Source of the DNA: Welwitschia mirabilis
Lineage: Eukaryota > Gnetophyta > Gnetopsida > Welwitschiales
DNA length: 40,920 nucleotides
Reading direction: 5' to 3'
Assembly (NCBI GenBank): GCA_051453625.1
Contig: JBOZIK010000001.1
Span: 39,511,186-39,552,105, forward strand
A program made the translations under genes and the position numbers. Below, in pieces: positions 20,041 through 29,946 of the stretch. The notes under the pieces are model-generated. The model searched no databases. It had not been told where the DNA came from and saw only the letters and a list, made by a program, of their open reading frames with translations. How positions within the stretch are numbered: the stretch's first letter is position 1; every line of letters starts with the position of its first letter.

Positions 20041-21080
20041 TCAATCAGATTCCTCGGCATCCTCCTCCGATTCTTCTTCAGAATCTTCTTCTTCTTCCTC
20101 TTCCTCTTTTTCGGCAGCCTTCTACGCTAAGCTTCCGGCCTCCTCTGAAGTGTCTGCAATCTCATACCCAGCTGCAATCAGAACTTCTTTCATATGTCTG
20201 GTATGAGAGTTTATTCGCCTCAGTTATGAAAGAGTCTCCTCTGGTGAGGCTTGCTTGAGAGAAGCAGATTTCGAGAATTTCTTAGTACCTGCAAAAATAT
20301 GCATGCGAGACAATGTCGCACGCCCAATGGCTGACATAGGGATTAAGGGTTTCTAGCTTTTAGTGAAATTGGACTCTATACTGACAACAGATGTTGGCAA
20401 ACAACATTGAGTAAGGTAAAGCCCTAGTTCTGTAGGAGACCATATTCTTCAGCATGATGGCAGGGGCATCAATAGAGTGCCTAATTTCTATCAAGTACAT
20501 CAAATATGCTCTATAGTTGGAGCTCTCATCACAATGACCTGCCAAAGGCAAGAAATTATAGGTAAACACTAAATGCAAAAATCTGTACTTTGGGGTAAGA
20601 AGAGAAGTAGAAAGGGTGGTTTTCCACCTGTGAAACTTACCACAAAGTTTTCTTGTTACCTCTGCTTTGTCTTCCATGGAATCACGAAAAGACCAAAACT
20701 CATCATAGTCTCCTCTTGGAAGATTAACAATAGCAGCAATGAGGTTTGCAATAACACTCATCCTCTTCCCCAAAACCAGGGTTTCCATGGTTGCATTGTT
20801 GGCATCATAGAAGCATTGCAGTAGAACATCCTGGTGAGGAAAGGGTAGGCAGGTCCTGAAACATCAAGAAAGTAAGAAAGATCCAGATCTTGCAAAAGTT
20901 GCACCACATCTCTGAGTTCCCTGAGCTTTATAGTGGCAATAGCCCTTTCTAGGCACATTGGCTTCCTCTCAAACTTCTCAGAGAACTTGTCTAAAGCTTC
21001 TTTAGACATTCCCTGGCCGAAATATGAAAGAACTCTGCTGGATACCTCCTTTTGCCGCCTTCTAGATGAACCCTCAACCA
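20041..21080 (-). pseudogene. Element D ORF3 (unit 2)
   Basis: The likely start is ATG at 21080 (MVEGSSRRRQKEVSS); the stop is TGA at 20041-20043. About 346 codons with at least one frameshift near 20770 and further breaks near 20300. The N-terminal half has KFERKPMCLERAI, VVQLLQDLDLSYFLDVSG, FLTRMFYCNA and, after the shift, MSVIANLIAAIVNLPRGDYD, which follow the same box order as ORF3 of A and B. The C-terminal part has GYEIADTSEEAGSL-like sequence and ends in a long Glu-rich tract (about 20045-20115) likely to be helical. A stop-free form is not present. The protein is presumably expressed after pol; function unknown. It sits downstream of a palindromic spacer and a CT-rich leader. Confidence 0.78.
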
Positions 21081-21084
21081 TTAC

Positions 21085-21185
21085 AACCACGTGGCAGGAT
21101 CTTGAAGAGAAGAAACCCTAAAAGAAAAATTAGATCTGAAGGAGACAGCGGCTAAAAGAGAAGGGCGGTTAGGTGAAATATGATA
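21085..21185 (-). promoter_or_regulatory. Leader-like sequence before ORF3 of D with telo-box
   Basis: On the minus strand a pyrimidine-rich stretch with TTTAGGGTTTCTTCTCTTC lies just before the ORF3 ATG; AAACCCTA is at 21113-21120 on +. CT-rich leaders and telo-boxes are common just downstream of plant transcription starts. The right D LTR carries the same AAACCCTA word (complement of about 30551-30558). Promoter function is inferred. Confidence 0.45.
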
Positions 21186-21189
21186 AAGA

Positions 21190-21400
21190 AATCGGGTCTA
21201 CGTCCGATTCTACTGCACTGTAACCCTACAAGTCCTATCGACCGGTTTGAGGTCTGGTCGACCCATCGAAACGCAGGTCACAGTACTTTACAGTCGGGGC
21301 GATCGGGTTTTCAGTCCGGTCGACCGACCACATTCGATCGACCAAATTCTAAATCTGGTCAACCATCCTGCAATGCGCTAGAAGATGGAGAGCTTTCCAC
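21190..21400. repeat. GGTCGACC palindrome cluster in the pol-ORF3 spacer of D
   Basis: Exact GGTCGACC is at 21256-21263 and 21318-21325. Close variants include TATCGACCGG, TCGATCGACC and TGGTCAACC, spaced 20-40 bases apart. This spacer is better preserved (more intact CpG cores) than the LTR arrays. Unit 1 lacks it because of a deletion. Confidence 0.8.
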
Positions 21401-21499
21401 AGTTCATTATGAAGGCGAAGCAAATTAAAGAAATTTAGGGGTTCAGTGAAGATATCAGCAAGTTTACACGATCTGTACTAACAAAATTCATAAAAATGT

Positions 21500-22130
21500 T
21501 TCCTTTTTAATCTCTAAGAAAATGGTGTCTTAGTTCAATGTGTTTAGTTTTGGAATGTTGAACAGGATTTTTAGAAATATTTACTGCACTAGTGTTATCA
21601 TAGAAAATAGGAATCCATTCAAAAACTACACCAAAGTCCTTTAGCATTTCCTTCATCCAAAGGAGATAAGCACAACTCCTCCCTGCTGCTATATACTCAG
21701 CTTCTGTGGCTGAAAGGAAGATCGAGTTTTACTTTTTACTAGCCCATCCCACTAAACACGATCCTAACAGAAAACAATTACCACTTGTGCTTTTTCTATC
21801 ATCCTTACACCCAGCCCAATCTGCATCAATAAACTCTGTAAGATTAAACGATCTCTTAGTTGAGTACCATAATCTAAAATTACATGTGCCTTTTATATAT
21901 CTTATTATTATTTTGACTGCCCGTAGGTGTGATTCTTTCAATTGGATTTGGTATCTTGCGCACACACACATACACACACACACACTAATACTAAACATAA
22001 TATCGGGTTTACTTGCAATTAGATATAACAAGCTTCTTATCATACTTCTATAAAGCTTCTGATCTATTGATTTTCCAACTTCATCTAAACTGACTTTACA
22101 AGAAATTGACATAGGTGTGTTAGTTGTTTT
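21500..22130 (-). pseudogene. Element D RNase H (unit 2)
   Basis: The open part is 21729-22112: LYRSMIRSLLYLIASKPDI, then HLRAVKIIIRYIKGT, FIDADWAGCKDDRKSTSGN, GSCLVGWASKK. The catalytic DADW Asp is present. A (CA)n tract at 21961-21985 inserts extra Val-Cys-Met-Cys residues before CARYQ without shifting the frame. A break at about 21728 ends the frame before the TEAEY box (TEAEYIAA region near 21690-21710). Confidence 0.9.
21961..21985. repeat. (CA)n microsatellite inside pol coding sequence
   Basis: An interrupted CA/TG repeat lies within the RNase H linker of unit 2. Unit 1 has only ACACACACC at the same place (27190-27198), so the tract expanded after the two units separated. Confidence 0.85.
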
Positions 22131-22930
22131 AGCATTTCCAATCCAAATTGGTTGATCAAATCCTTTGCATATTCAGATTGAGATATAAAAATTCCATTCT
22201 TTGAATGTTTAATCTGTAAGTCAAGAAACATTCTAACTTCATGAAGCATGCTCATCTCAAAGTGTGTTGCCATGATATTTGCAAATTCTTTTGATAAAAT
22301 TTCGCTAGAGGTACCAAAGATTATAGCATCCACACAAATTTGAATAATGATAAAATCCTTTTTCAAATTCTTAACAAACAATGTTTTATCTACTGTTCCA
22401 CGGATATAACCAATTTCATTTAGAAATGTGGCTAACTTTTCATACCAAGCTCTTGGAGCTTGCTTCAACCCATATAAAACCTTCTTAAGTCTAAACACAT
22501 AATCAGGTTTGTGAGGATTTACAAAACCTTGCGGTTGTTCTACATACACCTCTTCATTTAGGGTTCCATTTAAAAAAGCACTTTTTACATCTATTTGATA
22601 CACTTTGATATTCTTAAAAGCTGAATAAGATTAAAACATTCCGATGCTATCTGGCCTTACAACAACTGCAAAAGTGTCACCAACATCAATACTTTCGATT
22701 TGGTTGTAGCCTTGTGTTACTAATCTTGCTTTGTTTTTGATAACATTGTTTTGCTCATCACATTTGTTTTTAAAAATCCACTTTGTCCCAATTATATTTT
22801 GGTCCTTTGGCCTTCTAACAAGCTTCTAAACATCATTCCTTTTAAATTGTTGCAACTCATTTCACATGGCCATCATCCATTCTTCATGGGATTCTATTTT
22901 TCAAATTTCTTAGGTTCAATTTGCGAAATA
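22085..22930 (-). pseudogene. Element D reverse transcriptase (unit 2), catalytic box altered
   Basis: The open part is 22085-22603: YQIDVKSAFLNGTLNEEVY, QPQGFVNP, LKKVLYGLKQAPRAWYEKL, then the active-site box, which reads ICVDAIIFG instead of YVDDIIFG (22325-22336). The second catalytic Asp is Ala and the Tyr is Cys. Then FEMSML and DLQIKHSKNGIFISQSEYAKDL follow. The N-terminal part (to about 22930) is broken by stops. RT makes the element's cDNA; this box is not expected to be active. Confidence 0.92.
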
Positions 22931-22984
22931 TAACAAATGTGAGCACAAAAATTCTTCATAAAGTTCCTTGTTCTAATCTTTGAG

Positions 22985-24250
22985 CTAACATCTCTAATGG
23001 TAGACCCTAAAGGGTGATCTTTTAGCTCTTTACATTTTTAGTAGTGACTTCTTTTGTTGGAACTTCTTCTTCTTTTTCGGTAGAAATTTATTTTGTTGTG
23101 GGAGTGCTTGGAGAAATGTTTTCTTCATCACTAGAAGGGATTAGATTTTGTACTAACATCATCTATTTGCAAATTTATTGATTCTTCCACTGTTAAGCTT
23201 CTCTTGTTGAAAACATAATAAGCTCTGCTCCTAGTAAAATATCCCAAAAAAATTGCTTTATCGGCCTTATATTCAAATTTGCTTAGGTGTTCTCTGTCTT
23301 TTAACACAAAGCACCTACTCCTAAAGACTTTAAAGTAATAAATGTTTGGTTGTCTTCCTTTCCACAACTCATAAGGGGTTTTATCCATACTCGGTCTAAG
23401 ATAAACTCGTTTATGATATAACATGCAATGCTAATAGCTTCAACCCCAAAAAGTTTTGAAACCTCCTTATCATTCAACATCATTTTTGCCATTTCTTGGA
23501 GGACTCTATTTTTTCTCTCAGCAATTCCATTTTGTTGAGGTGTTTTAGGGGCTAATAATTGGTGATCAATACGTTTTCAATATAATACTTTTCAAATAAA
23601 TGATTTTTGAACTTACCACCATGATCGCTTCTTTTTTTTATTGGTATCGCCTTTCTCGTTTTAAATTTTGTTGCATATTTCAACCTAATGTTCATTTGTT
23701 TCAGATTTGTTTGCAAGAAGGAAACCCATAGATATCTTGAAAAGTCATCAACCATGTTAGAAAATAGTGTTTACCTCCTAAACTTTGGGTTTGAGTTGAT
23801 CCTATCAAGACCATATGAATAAGCTCTAAAGGCATGGATGTGGAAACTGGGTTTTTACTTTTGTGTGATGTTCTTATTTGTTTTCCTTTTTGGCACGCAT
23901 CACAAAGACCGTGTTTTTCAATATTTATTTTTGGAATTCCTTTGATAATTTCCTTTCTAATAATCGTTTTCAAATGATCGTAATTCACATAACCTAAATG
24001 TTTATGCCCAACCTCTTCTTGATTAACATGAGAAAAATAACAAGCAGAAAATGATTGATCGATGCTATAGACATCATCAATTCTATTCGCTTTGAGAACA
24101 ATATCATTTATTTTGTCATGTCTACCTTTGCATTTAGTGCTATCGAAAAAAACCTTATGACCTTTATCACAAATTTGGCTAATACTAAGTAAATTATGCT
24201 TCAAACCATTGACATACAAAACTTCATTTATTGTGGGTAAGTTACCTCCA
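22985..24250 (-). pseudogene. Element D integrase with GAG-pre-integrase region (unit 2)
   Basis: From right to left the zinc-binding region (GHKHLGYVNYDHLKTII, then LCDACQKGKQIRTSHKSK) is open in 23701-24219. Next comes the core with DDFSRYLWVSF (23700-23755), then RSDHGGKF near 23600-23625 and the QNG-x-AER box near 23510-23535 with the catalytic Glu kept. The C-terminal GKEDNQTF/GRQPNIYYFKVF and EYKADKAIFLGYFTRSRAY region (23131-23424) follows. Frames shift at least three times. The enzyme would integrate element cDNA. Confidence 0.9.
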
Positions 24251-24254
24251 TTGA

Positions 24255-24470
24255 TGTTTCCAATTCCTTCAATTTTGGCTCTTGCATTATCACCAAAGTA
24301 ACTTCTCCATCATCAAAGTCATCTAGCTGCTTGAACCTAGACTTGTCTCCTGTCATATGTCTACAACACCCGTTGTCCAAATACTAGCTAGTTCCATTTG
24401 AAACCTTAAAAACTGTCTGAATCAACAGACTTTTCAAATTGTTAGCTTTCACACACTTGGTTCTTTTGGA
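24255..24470 (-). pseudogene. Element D protease (unit 2)
   Basis: The motif reads YLDNGCCRHMTGDKSRF with the active-site triplet at 24369-24377, followed by DDFDDGEVTL. Copia proteases normally carry D-S/T-G; both D units have D-N-G. A stop replaces the Trp before the motif. Confidence 0.8.
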
Positions 24471-24499
24471 CTGATGTGGTACACCTCCTTTTGGAACAA

Positions 24500-26003
24500 A
24501 TTTAAATGGAAAGATACTAACTGAATTTGAAAATAACATCAATTTTCTAACATTACAAAATAACTTAGAATGACTTGGTTTATTACAAAAATGACATGTA
24601 ACTTTAGAAATAAAATTATTTTGTCAAGTTACCTAATTTTGCTGATTTTGTGGTCTTTGGGGGATGTAAACAGTACCTGTCTTATCATGAACCTGTTTCC
24701 GTGTTTCAAGCATCTATTTCAATTTAGCCGAACCACTAGAAAATTTATTAGCAAAATGTGTTAAGTTCTTTAACTCAAGTGCAAGCTCGGAATTTTCAAA
24801 TTTGACTATTTTGTACTTCTTTTCCATTTCCTCCTTTTTTTTGTGAGACTTTTCACAATCGTGTTTAGATCATTGATGCGCTTTGCCAATTTTTTTCATT
24901 CCATGTAAAGTTCTTGATAGGTGTCTTCAAGCTTATTCTCGTCTTCTTCAATGAGATCCAAATCATTAGGTTCAGATGGCCTAGGCAAGTTCTGTAATGA
25001 AGGCACAATTGCCATAAAAGAGAGCCTTCGATCTCCATCTGAATCTTAGCTAGAACTACTATCCTTATATTCATCTACATTGTCCCATGCAGTGAATGAA
25101 GACTTCTTTGACTTTCTTTGTTCTCCCTTATTGTTTGAACACTCATTCGCAAAGTGTCCATAGCCCTTACATGCATAACATTAGATCTCTTTTCCTTTGT
25201 CTTGGTCTTTTCTGAACTTTGAATGACCTCTTTTTGTTCCTCTACTTGGCTCACCTTATTTCTTTCCTTTGTGCAAAAATTTCTTAAATCTTCTTGCTAG
25301 TAAAGCAACATCATCATCATCAAGATCTTCATCTGATTTTTCTGACCTGAATTCTTCCTGCACACATTTTAAAGCAATACCTTTGTCTTAAAAATTTTTA
25401 ATTCATATTACTTTCTAATTCTTCAAGTGCCATCATGTCTATGTTCTTATTTTCTTCGATTACAGTGAGTTTTGGCTCAAATCATTTTGGAAGGGATATC
25501 AGCACTCTTTGAACCACTTTTGCCCCATCCATTCCTTCACCTAGGCTTGCCATGGAATTCACGATGTCAGTAAGTCTAGTTCAGAATTCCTGTAATGTCT
25601 CCTTCTTGTCCATATGAATGTCTTCGAATTTGGAAATGAGCATTTAAAGCTTGGCCTACTTGATAGTGGATGTACCTTCATGTGCTACCTTAAGGATGTC
25701 CCATGCTTCCTTTGCAGGTTCACAGTTTACAATTCATTTGAACTCGTCTGCACAAACTGCAGAAAAAAAGGCATTAAGAGCACAAGCATCTATGGTAGCT
25801 TTAGACCTATCAGTGGGAGTCCATTAGTCTCTGATTTTTGGTACTACAATGGTCTTTCCATGGCCATCATTTTTAATCAGAGTAGGCACAGTATAACCAT
25901 TATAAATGACTTCTTGAATGTCTGCATCTAGGGACCGAAGGAAGGTTCTCATATGATTTTTCCAATACACATAGTTTGACCCATCAAACATGGGTGGATG
26001 ACC
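24500..26003 (-). pseudogene. Element D gag (unit 2)
   Basis: The N-terminus reads GHPPMFDGSNYVYWKNHM and SLDADIQEVIYNG (25824-26003). A UBN2-type region follows with CADEF, AKEAWDILKVAHEGT, ISKFEDIHMDKKETL, TDIVNSMASLGEG and RVLISLPK (about 25480-25800). An intact C-x2-C-x4-H-x4-C zinc knuckle (CYACKGYGHFANEC) is at 25139-25180, then an acidic/coiled region (24865-25074). Stops and frameshifts are frequent. Gag would form the particle and bind element RNA. The first codons fall in the N gap. Confidence 0.85.
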
Positions 26004-26103
26004 NNNNNNNNNNNNNNNNNNNNNNNNNNNNNNNNNNNNNNNNNNNNNNNNNNNNNNNNNNNNNNNNNNNNNNNNNNNNNNNNNNNNNNNNNNNNNNNNN
26101 NNN
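26004..26103. other. Assembly gap, 100 N, probable site of a central D LTR
   Basis: To the right, the sequence corresponds to position about 19745 of the other unit (between the two polypurine tracts). To the left it is the beginning of gag. A complete junction would require roughly 200 bp of 3' region, a 1.3-kb LTR, a primer-binding site and about 80-100 bp of leader. The placeholder size of 100 therefore probably hides 1.5 kb or more. Confidence 0.75.
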
Positions 26104-26191
26104 TAAATGATAAACAACATTTTGATCATGAATTATTTAATAACCATTAGAGATAACAAAAATTATAGTTCATTATGAAATAGATGTGCAC

Positions 26192-26780
26192 TTAAAAATG
26201 TGAGACAGAGATGATACTAACATGCATTTCTATTATTGAAAGTTGAACATTACAATAAAAAGCGCTCATCAAAAGCAAATACAACTGAAAGTAGCATGAA
26301 CAACTAACTAATTCTCCCCCTTTTGACATCAGTAACAAAGGAAAAAAACACAAGCGTGAAAATTTCATTAAAACATAAGCACAGAAAGAGGATCTATCAG
26401 ATTTCTTAGCTTCTTCCTCTGATTCTTCTTTAGAATTTTCTTCTTCTTCCTCTTCCTCTTCTTCGGCAGCCTTCTGGGCTAAGCTTTCAGCTTCCTTTGA
26501 AGTGTCTGCAATCTCATACCCAGCTGCAATTAGAGTTTCTTTCATATGCCTGGTACAAAAGTATATTCGTCTGAAGTATGAAAGAGTCTCCTCTGGTGAG
26601 GCTTGCTTGGGAGAAGGAGATTTAGAGGATTTCTTAGGACCTGCAAAGATATGTATGCGAGACAACGTCATACGCTCAATGGCTGATATGGGGTTAAGGG
26701 TTTCTAGCTTTGGGTGAAACTAGACTCTATAGTGACAACAGATGTTGGTAATCAATACGGAGTATGGTAGAGCCCTAGTT
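26192..26780 (-). pseudogene. Element D ORF3 C-terminal remnant (unit 1)
   Basis: An open frame at 26192-26671 matches the last third of the unit 2 ORF3: IHIFAGPKKSSKSPSPKQAS, EETLSYFRRIYF, GYEIADTSKEAESLAQKAA, then a run of Glu. The original stop TGA has become AGA (26393-26395), so the frame runs on through non-coding sequence to 26192. The N-terminal two thirds, the leader and the palindromic spacer are missing through a deletion at about 26776-26784. Confidence 0.85.
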
Positions 26781-26784
26781 CTAG

Positions 26785-28140
26785 AATGTTGAACAGGATT
26801 TTTAGAAATATTTTTTTTACTAGTGTTATCATAGAAAATAGGAACCTATTCAAAAACTATACCAAAGTCCTTTAGTATTTCCTTCATCCAAAAAAGATGA
26901 GCACAACAACTTCCTGCTGCAATATACTCGGCTTTTGCTGTTGAAAGGGAGATCGAGTTTTGCTTTTTACTAGCCCATTCCACTAAACACGATCCTAATA
27001 GAAAACAATTACCACTTGTACTTTTTCTATCATCCTTACACCTAGCATAATCTGCATCACTAAATCCTACAAGATCAAAAGATCTCTCTATAGGATACCA
27101 CAATCCAAAATCACATGTGCCTTTTATATATCTTATTATTCTTTTAACTGCTTGTAAGTGTGATTCTTCCGGTTGGGTTTGGTATCTTGCACACACACCC
27201 CAACATTAAACATAATATCAGGTCTACTTGCAGTTAGATATAACAAACTTTCTATCATACTCCTATAAAGCTTCAGATCTACTGATTTTTTATCTTCATC
27301 TAGACTGACTTTACAAGAGGTTGACATAGGTGTGTCAGTTGTTTTAGCATTTTTCAATCTAAATTGTTTGATCAAATCCTTTGCATACTTAGATTGAGAG
27401 ATAACAATCCCATTCTTTGATTGCTTCATCTATAAGCCAAAAAATTTTTAACTTCACCAAGCATGCTTATCTCAAAATGTGTTGTCATGATATTTGCAAA
27501 TTCTTTTGATAAAACTTCATTAGAGGCATCAAAAATGATATCATCTATATAAATTTGTATAATGATAAAATTCTTTTTTAGGTTCTTAACAAACAATGTT
27601 TTATCTACTGTTCCATAGGTATAACCATTTTCATTTAGAAATGTAGCTAGCTTTTCATACAAAGCTCTTGGAGCTTACTTTAACCCATACAAATCCTTCT
27701 TAAGTCTATACACATAATCAGATTTGTGAGGATCTACAAAACCTTGTGGTTGTTTTATATACACTTCTTCATTTAGAGTTCCATTTAAAAAAGCACTTTT
27801 TACATCCATTTGATACACTTTGACATTCTTAAAGGCTGTGTAAGATAAAAACATTCTAATGCTATCAAGCTTTGCAACTGGAACAAACATGTCACCTACA
27901 TTAATGCCTTCAATTTGATTATATCTTTGTGTCACTAATCTTGCTTTGTTTTTAATAGCATTGTTTTCCTCATCACATTTATTCTTAAAGATCCACTTAG
28001 TCCCAATAACCTTTTTGTTCCATGGTTTTTTGACAAGCTTCCATCCATCATTTCTTTTAAATTATTGTAACTTATCTTGTATGGCCATCATCCATTCTTC
28101 ATGGGATTTTGCTTCTTCAAACTTCTAAGGTTCAATTTAC
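26785..28140 (-). pseudogene. Element D RT and RNase H (unit 1)
   Basis: RT starts near 28140 and includes MDVKSAFLNGTLNEEVY (27675-27935), LKKDLYGLK, KLATFLNENGYTYGTVDKTL and the box IYIDDIIF (27540-27551) with both Asp intact. RNase H (26846-27196) has GFSDADYARCKDDRKSTSGN, CLVEWASKKQNS and STAKAEYIAAGSCC, where Lys replaces the usual Thr-Glu step (TEAEY). Frame breaks lie near 27136-27196, 27426, 27665 and 27940. It is better preserved than unit 2 at the RT active site. Confidence 0.9.
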
Positions 28141-28254
28141 GAGCCATAACAAATGTGGGAACAAAAATTTTTCATAGAGTTCCTTGCCCTTATCTTTGAG
28201 CTAACCTCTCCAATAATAGACTCTAAAAAGTGATCTTTTAGCTGTTTAAACTTT

Positions 28255-29450
28255 TTAATAGTGCCTTCTTTTATAAGAGCTTCTTCTTTTTTCAGTAAAA
28301 ATTTCTTTTGTTATGGGGGTTCTTGGAGATATGTTTTCTTCATCCTTGGAAGGGATAGATTTTGTGCTAACATCATCTATTTGCACATTTATTGATTCTT
28401 CCATAGTTAAGCTTTTCTTGTTGAAAACACCATAAGCTTTCCTTTTAGTTGAATATCCTAAAAATATTGCTTCATCAGCCTTAGATTCAAATTTGCTTAG
28501 TTGTTCTTTATCCGTTAACACATAGCACTTACTCCAGAAGACTTTAAAATAAGAAACGTTTGGTTGTCTTCCTTCTATAACTCATAAGGAATTTTGCCCA
28601 TTCCAGGTCTAAGGTAAACTCTGTTTATGATATAACACGTAGTGCTATTAGCTTCAGCCCCAAAAGATTTTAGAACCTCCTTGTCATTCAACATTGTTCT
28701 TGCCATTTCTTGAAAGAATCTATTTTTCTTTTAGCAATTCCATTTTGTTGAGGTGTTTTAGGGGTAGAGAATTGGTTATCAATATCATTGTTAATACAAT
28801 ACTTTTCAAATAAATGATTTTCAAACTCACCACCATGATCGCTTCTTATTTTGTTTATGGTATAGCCTTTCTCGTTTTGAATTTTGTTGCATATTTTTAT
28901 TCAATGTTTATATATTTAAGATTTGTTTGTAAGAAAGGCAACCCATGTATATCTTAAGAAATCATCAACCATGATTAGAAAATAGTGTTTACTTCCCAAA
29001 CTTTGAGTTTGAGCTAGTCCTACCAAGTCCATATGAAGAAGTTTTAAAGGCATGATTGTGGAAACTTGGTTTTTACTTTTGTGTAATATTCTTATTTGTT
29101 TTCCTTTTTTGCATGCATCACAAAGCCCATGTTTTTTAACATTTATTTTTAGAATACCTTTGACAATTTGTTTTCTAATAATTTATTTAAAATGATCATA
29201 ATTAATATGACCTAGATATTTATGCCAAAGCTCCTTTTGATTAACATAAGAAAAATAACGAGCAAAAAATTATTGATCAATGCTATAAACATTATCTATT
29301 CTATTTGCTTTGAGAATAATATCATTTGTTTTGCCATGTCTAACTTCACATTTAGTACTATAAAAAACAACCTTATGACCTTTGTCACAAATTTGACTAA
29401 TACGAACTAAATTATGCTTCAAGCCATTCACATACAAAACTTCATTTATT
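28255..29450 (-). pseudogene. Element D integrase (unit 1)
   Basis: The C-terminal integrase/linker region is open at 28255-28521 (KEQLSKFESKADEAIFLGYS, ESINVQIDDVSTK). Further right are a decayed core (QNG box near 28740, catalytic Asp region near 28830) and the zinc-binding region near 29100-29230. Stops are more frequent than in unit 2. Confidence 0.85.
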
Positions 29451-29690
29451 TTGCGTAAGTTACCTTCACCCATGATTCCGATTCCTTCAATTTTGGCTCT
29501 TTCATTATCACCGAAAGTAACTTCTCCTCCATCAAAGTCATTCAGCTGTTTGAATCTAGACTTGTCTCTCATCATATGTTGAGAGCAGCCATTGTCCGAA
29601 TACCAACTAACTCCATTTAAAACCTTGAAAGTTGTTTGAATCAAAAGACTTTTTAAATCATTAGCTTTCACCCACTTAGCCCTTTTGGAA
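29450..29690 (-). pseudogene. Element D protease (unit 1)
   Basis: The open frame 29270-29671 begins in the gag-protease linker (KANDLKSLLIQTTFKVLNG). It contains YSDNGCSQHMMRDKSRF with the active-site triplet DNG at 29588-29596, then DGGEVTFGDNERAKIEG and YVNGLKHNLVRISQICDKGH. As in unit 2 the usual Ser/Thr of D-S/T-G is Asn. Confidence 0.85.
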
Positions 29691-29930
29691 CCACAATGGT
29701 ATTACCATGGGCATTAGTTTTAGTCAGAGCAGGAATAATATATCCATTGTAAATGACCTCTTCCATGTCCGCATCTAGGGATCTAAGAAATATTTTCATA
29801 TGGGCTTTTCAATACGCATACTTGGATCCATCAAACAGGGGTGGACAACCAATGGAAAAAACCATCTAAAGGGTTATTCATTTTTGGGTTTTAGAGTTTA
29901 GACCTGTGAGGATCTAAAACAGACTTAACC
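29691..29930 (-). pseudogene. Element D gag N-terminal stub (unit 1)
   Basis: Only the start of gag remains (the FDGSKYAY and DADMEEVIYNG region near 29740-29850), joined directly to the protease linker at 29682-29691. In unit 2 the corresponding sites lie about 1.36 kb apart, so the UBN2 region and the zinc knuckle are deleted. Confidence 0.85.
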
Positions 29931-29944
29931 AAGCTTTGATACCA
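29931..29944 (-). promoter_or_regulatory. Primer-binding site of element D
   Basis: The minus strand reads TGGTATCAAAGCTT, two bases after the LTR end. It matches the initiator-Met tRNA 3' complement (TGGTATCAGAGC) with one change, as is usual for plant copia elements. Confidence 0.92.
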
Positions 29945-29946
29945 AA

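Noticed and set aside
26192-26392. C-terminal extension of ORF3 remnant as a novel protein end
   Set aside because: The normal stop TGA is mutated to AGA, so the extension is read-through of the 3' untranslated region and polypurine-tract area.
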